Part shown: in pieces, positions 62,834 to 64,000 of the stretch | Position numbering within the stretch: the stretch's first letter is position 1 | Layout of the letters: the number at the start of each line of letters is the position of its first letter | Source: Thermosynechococcus sichuanensis E542 | GTDB taxonomy: Bacteria > Cyanobacteriota > Cyanobacteriia > Thermosynechococcales > Thermosynechococcaceae | Length of the DNA: 64,000 bases | Direction of reading: 5' to 3' | Assembly (NCBI RefSeq): GCF_003555505.1 | Contig: NZ_CP032152.1 | Location: 2,155,001 to 2,219,000, forward strand | Made by a program: the position numbers and the translations under genes | Notes under the pieces: model-generated | What the model was told of the DNA's origin: nothing | What the model saw: the letters and a program-made list of their open reading frames with translations, nothing else | The model's database searches: none

Positions 62834-63090
62834 CGGCCTTTTTAGTCATCATGCTGTTGATTCTAGGCATTCCCCTCTATGCTGCTTGGAAGGGGGAGCA
62901 CATCTGGTCGAAGATGTTGGCCTTTGCCAGTATTGCCACAAAAGCAGCAATTATGATCTTGCTGGTGTCGGTGCAGCGGGATGATTGGATGATTGGCATT
63001 GTGGGGGTGATTATTCTTAGTGTGGGCAATGGTGCCCTGATGCTACTGGCGCAGATTTTGCGGCGACTACGGGATGTCGCCAATCTCTAG
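62830..63090 (+). CDS. mrpF: Mrp-type antiporter subunit F-like
   Basis: An 86-residue protein of three short helices (FLVIMLLILGIPLYAAWKGE, MLAFASIATKAAIMILLVSV, GIVGVIILSVGNGALMLLAQIL). Size, position and helix pattern fit MnhF, although similarity is weaker than for C, D and E. ATG overlaps mrpE by four bases. Confidence 0.72.
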   Translation: MTAFLVIMLLILGIPLYAAWKGEHIWSKMLAFASIATKAAIMILLVSVQRDDWMIGIVGVIILSVGNGALMLLAQILRRLRDVANL

Positions 63091-63101
63091 GGAGGGGGTC
63101 A

Positions 63102-63383
63102 GTGATTTTACAGTGGATCAGTTATGCCTGTATTAGTTTTGGTCTCTTTCTTTGGCTGTGGGGAACATGGCCGCTGGTGGGTCGGCGATCGCCCCTCTAT
63201 AAACTGCATTTTTTGTCAGTCTCCGATACCTTAGGTTCGATGGCGATCATGATCGGGGTATTACTCCGCATTCCCCGCGAATGGCCGCTCTTGGTCTTGG
63301 CATTGATCTCACTCGCCCTCTGGAACACCATTCTAGGCTACGTTTTGGCCTACTGCTCCCAAGGGGAGGACACCGATGGATAG
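63102..63383 (+). CDS. mrpG: Mrp-type antiporter subunit G-like
   Basis: A 93-residue protein with three helices, beginning at GTG 63102 after GGAGGGGG. ISFGLFLWLWGTWPLVGRRSPLYKLHFLSVSDTLGSMAIMIGVLLR contains the FYxRLHxxxxxDTLG-like element of MnhG. The next gene starts eight bases before its stop. Confidence 0.78.
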   Translation: MILQWISYACISFGLFLWLWGTWPLVGRRSPLYKLHFLSVSDTLGSMAIMIGVLLRIPREWPLLVLALISLALWNTILGYVLAYCSQGEDTDG

Positions 63384-63906
63384 CTGGCTTATCGCTGTCA
63401 CTGCACTCTTGCCCCTAACGGCTCTCATGCTGGTGTTTCAGGAGAATCCCTACCACGCCCTTGTAATTCGCGGCATTATTGGTGCTGTGGCGGCCCTTCT
63501 CTATGCCATTCTCGGTGCTGCCGATGTGGCATTGACCGAAGCCCTTGTGGGAACGATGCTCTCAATTATGCTCTACGCCGTTGCAGTACGCTCTTCCTTG
63601 GTGCTGCGATTGGGCATCTTAGCTTCGGCACTCTCCACCGATAGCTTGGATCACTTGCTGGCAGCCATTCGTGAAGCCGTTGCCCCCTATCATTTGCGCG
63701 TTGAATTAATCATCTATCCCACGTTTGAGCAACTCAAAATAGCGCTCCGCGATCGCGAGATCCACGCCCTATGCGCTGAAGAAACCACTCAATTATTAAC
63801 AATGACCCGTGTGGCACGCCTCTACACCATCCTCAAGCCCCACCTCACCAGTCTCACAGAACTCGTTTATTACCCCTTGCCCAGTGAAGAGGAGTCAGCG
63901 GCATGA
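63376..63906 (+). CDS. DUF4040/MbhD-domain membrane protein of the Mrp operon
   Basis: A 176-residue protein. The N-terminal 80 residues are hydrophobic with a DUF4040/MbhD pattern (NPYHALVIRGIIGAVAALLYAILGAADVALTEALVGTML). This corresponds to the C-terminal module of large MrpA/MbhD subunits. A soluble C-terminal region follows. In this operon it probably stands in for part of MrpA. ATG 63376 overlaps mrpG by eight bases. Confidence 0.78.
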   Translation: MDSWLIAVTALLPLTALMLVFQENPYHALVIRGIIGAVAALLYAILGAADVALTEALVGTMLSIMLYAVAVRSSLVLRLGILASALSTDSLDHLLAAIREAVAPYHLRVELIIYPTFEQLKIALRDREIHALCAEETTQLLTMTRVARLYTILKPHLTSLTELVYYPLPSEEESAA

Positions 63907-64000
63907 TTTGGCTCTATGGCATTGCGGCAGTGCTACTGCTGGTGAAAATGCTGATGATCCCCACCCTACCTGCGGTACCAACGATTCCCATTGTCGAAAC
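63903..64000 (+). CDS. 5' end of the next Mrp-operon membrane protein (partial)
   Basis: ATG 63903 overlaps the preceding stop as ATGA. About 33 residues are visible: a membrane helix (MIWLYGIAAVLLLVKMLMIP) and a Pro/Thr-rich turn, then the window ends. By position it is probably an MnhB-related subunit. Confidence 0.6.
   Translation, partial: MIWLYGIAAVLLLVKMLMIPTLPAVPTIPIVE

Noticed and set aside
1-64000. CRISPR array, prophage or defence island
   Set aside because: No regularly spaced direct repeats, phage structural genes or defence genes were seen. The frequent GCGATCGC octamers are dispersed HIP1 sites.

Overview
This window looks like chromosomal DNA of a thermophilic unicellular cyanobacterium of the Thermosynechococcus type. 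The evidence is two complete psbA genes with the D1:1 (PsbA1) and D1:2 (PsbA2) signature residues known from T. elongatus, plus ndhD, cp12, bciB, a Tab2-type protein, an FtsH protease, a CtpA-type protease and a four-ACT aspartate kinase. The palindrome GCGATCGC (HIP1), typical of many cyanobacteria, is scattered through almost all of the sequence. The species assignment is inference from these markers; no database was searched.

Layout. Positions 1-3617 hold the tail of an unknown gene and then a MerR-type regulator, a CxxC thioredoxin-like protein, a COG0701 permease and glutathione reductase. A textbook MerR-family operator-promoter lies across the regulator's stop codon. Positions 3604-7222 (minus) carry tolC-like, truB and a CtpA-type protease. 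Positions 7370-14405 (plus) carry a methyltransferase, gcvP, cydAB and a Tab2-like gene. Positions 14407-19321 (minus) carry an unknown membrane protein, a PstS-like binding protein, and a glycosyltransferase/radical-SAM pair that overlap by 80 bases. Positions 19608-24578 (plus) carry a Mo-nitro_C protein, secA and a NAGPA-domain protein; 24575-27098 (minus) carry an M23 peptidase and cobyrinate diamide synthase; 27256-30651 (plus) carry a transketolase-like protein and bciB.

Positions 30655-34974 form the psbA region. psbA1 (upstream) and psbA2 (downstream) are both on the minus strand, with a tnpB transposon of the IS200/IS605 superfamily between them. The insertion lies between the psbA1 terminator and the psbA2 promoter and keeps only a decayed scrap of tnpA. 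Divergent from psbA1 are an ArsA/Get3-like ATPase with a C-terminal Hsp20-like domain and an orphan DevA-type ABC ATPase.

Positions 36880-50399 are mainly housekeeping: purD, tRNA-Asp, an M23 peptidase, prmC, a DMT transporter, lysC, ftsH, an FHA-PAS-GAF histidine kinase, a LOG-family protein and purB. Positions 50396-58523 carry pyrE, cysS, rpsN, a pterin dehydratase, an acetolactate-synthase-like enzyme, an FAD oxidoreductase, lepB, a fructosamine-kinase-like gene and cp12. Positions 58752-64000 carry ndhD1 and, divergently, an Mrp-type Na+/H+ antiporter operon that runs off the right edge.

The gene set is mostly core photosynthetic and biosynthetic metabolism with very tight packing: six of nine convergent gene pairs interleave their stop codons with exactly a four-base overlap. 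The most notable regulatory signals are the MerR operator, repeated ATTGAT/ATCAAT elements upstream of psbA2 and of the Mrp operon, a two-stem hairpin in the psbA1 leader and a long inverted repeat upstream of cp12. I found no CRISPR array, prophage, rRNA or obvious defence island.
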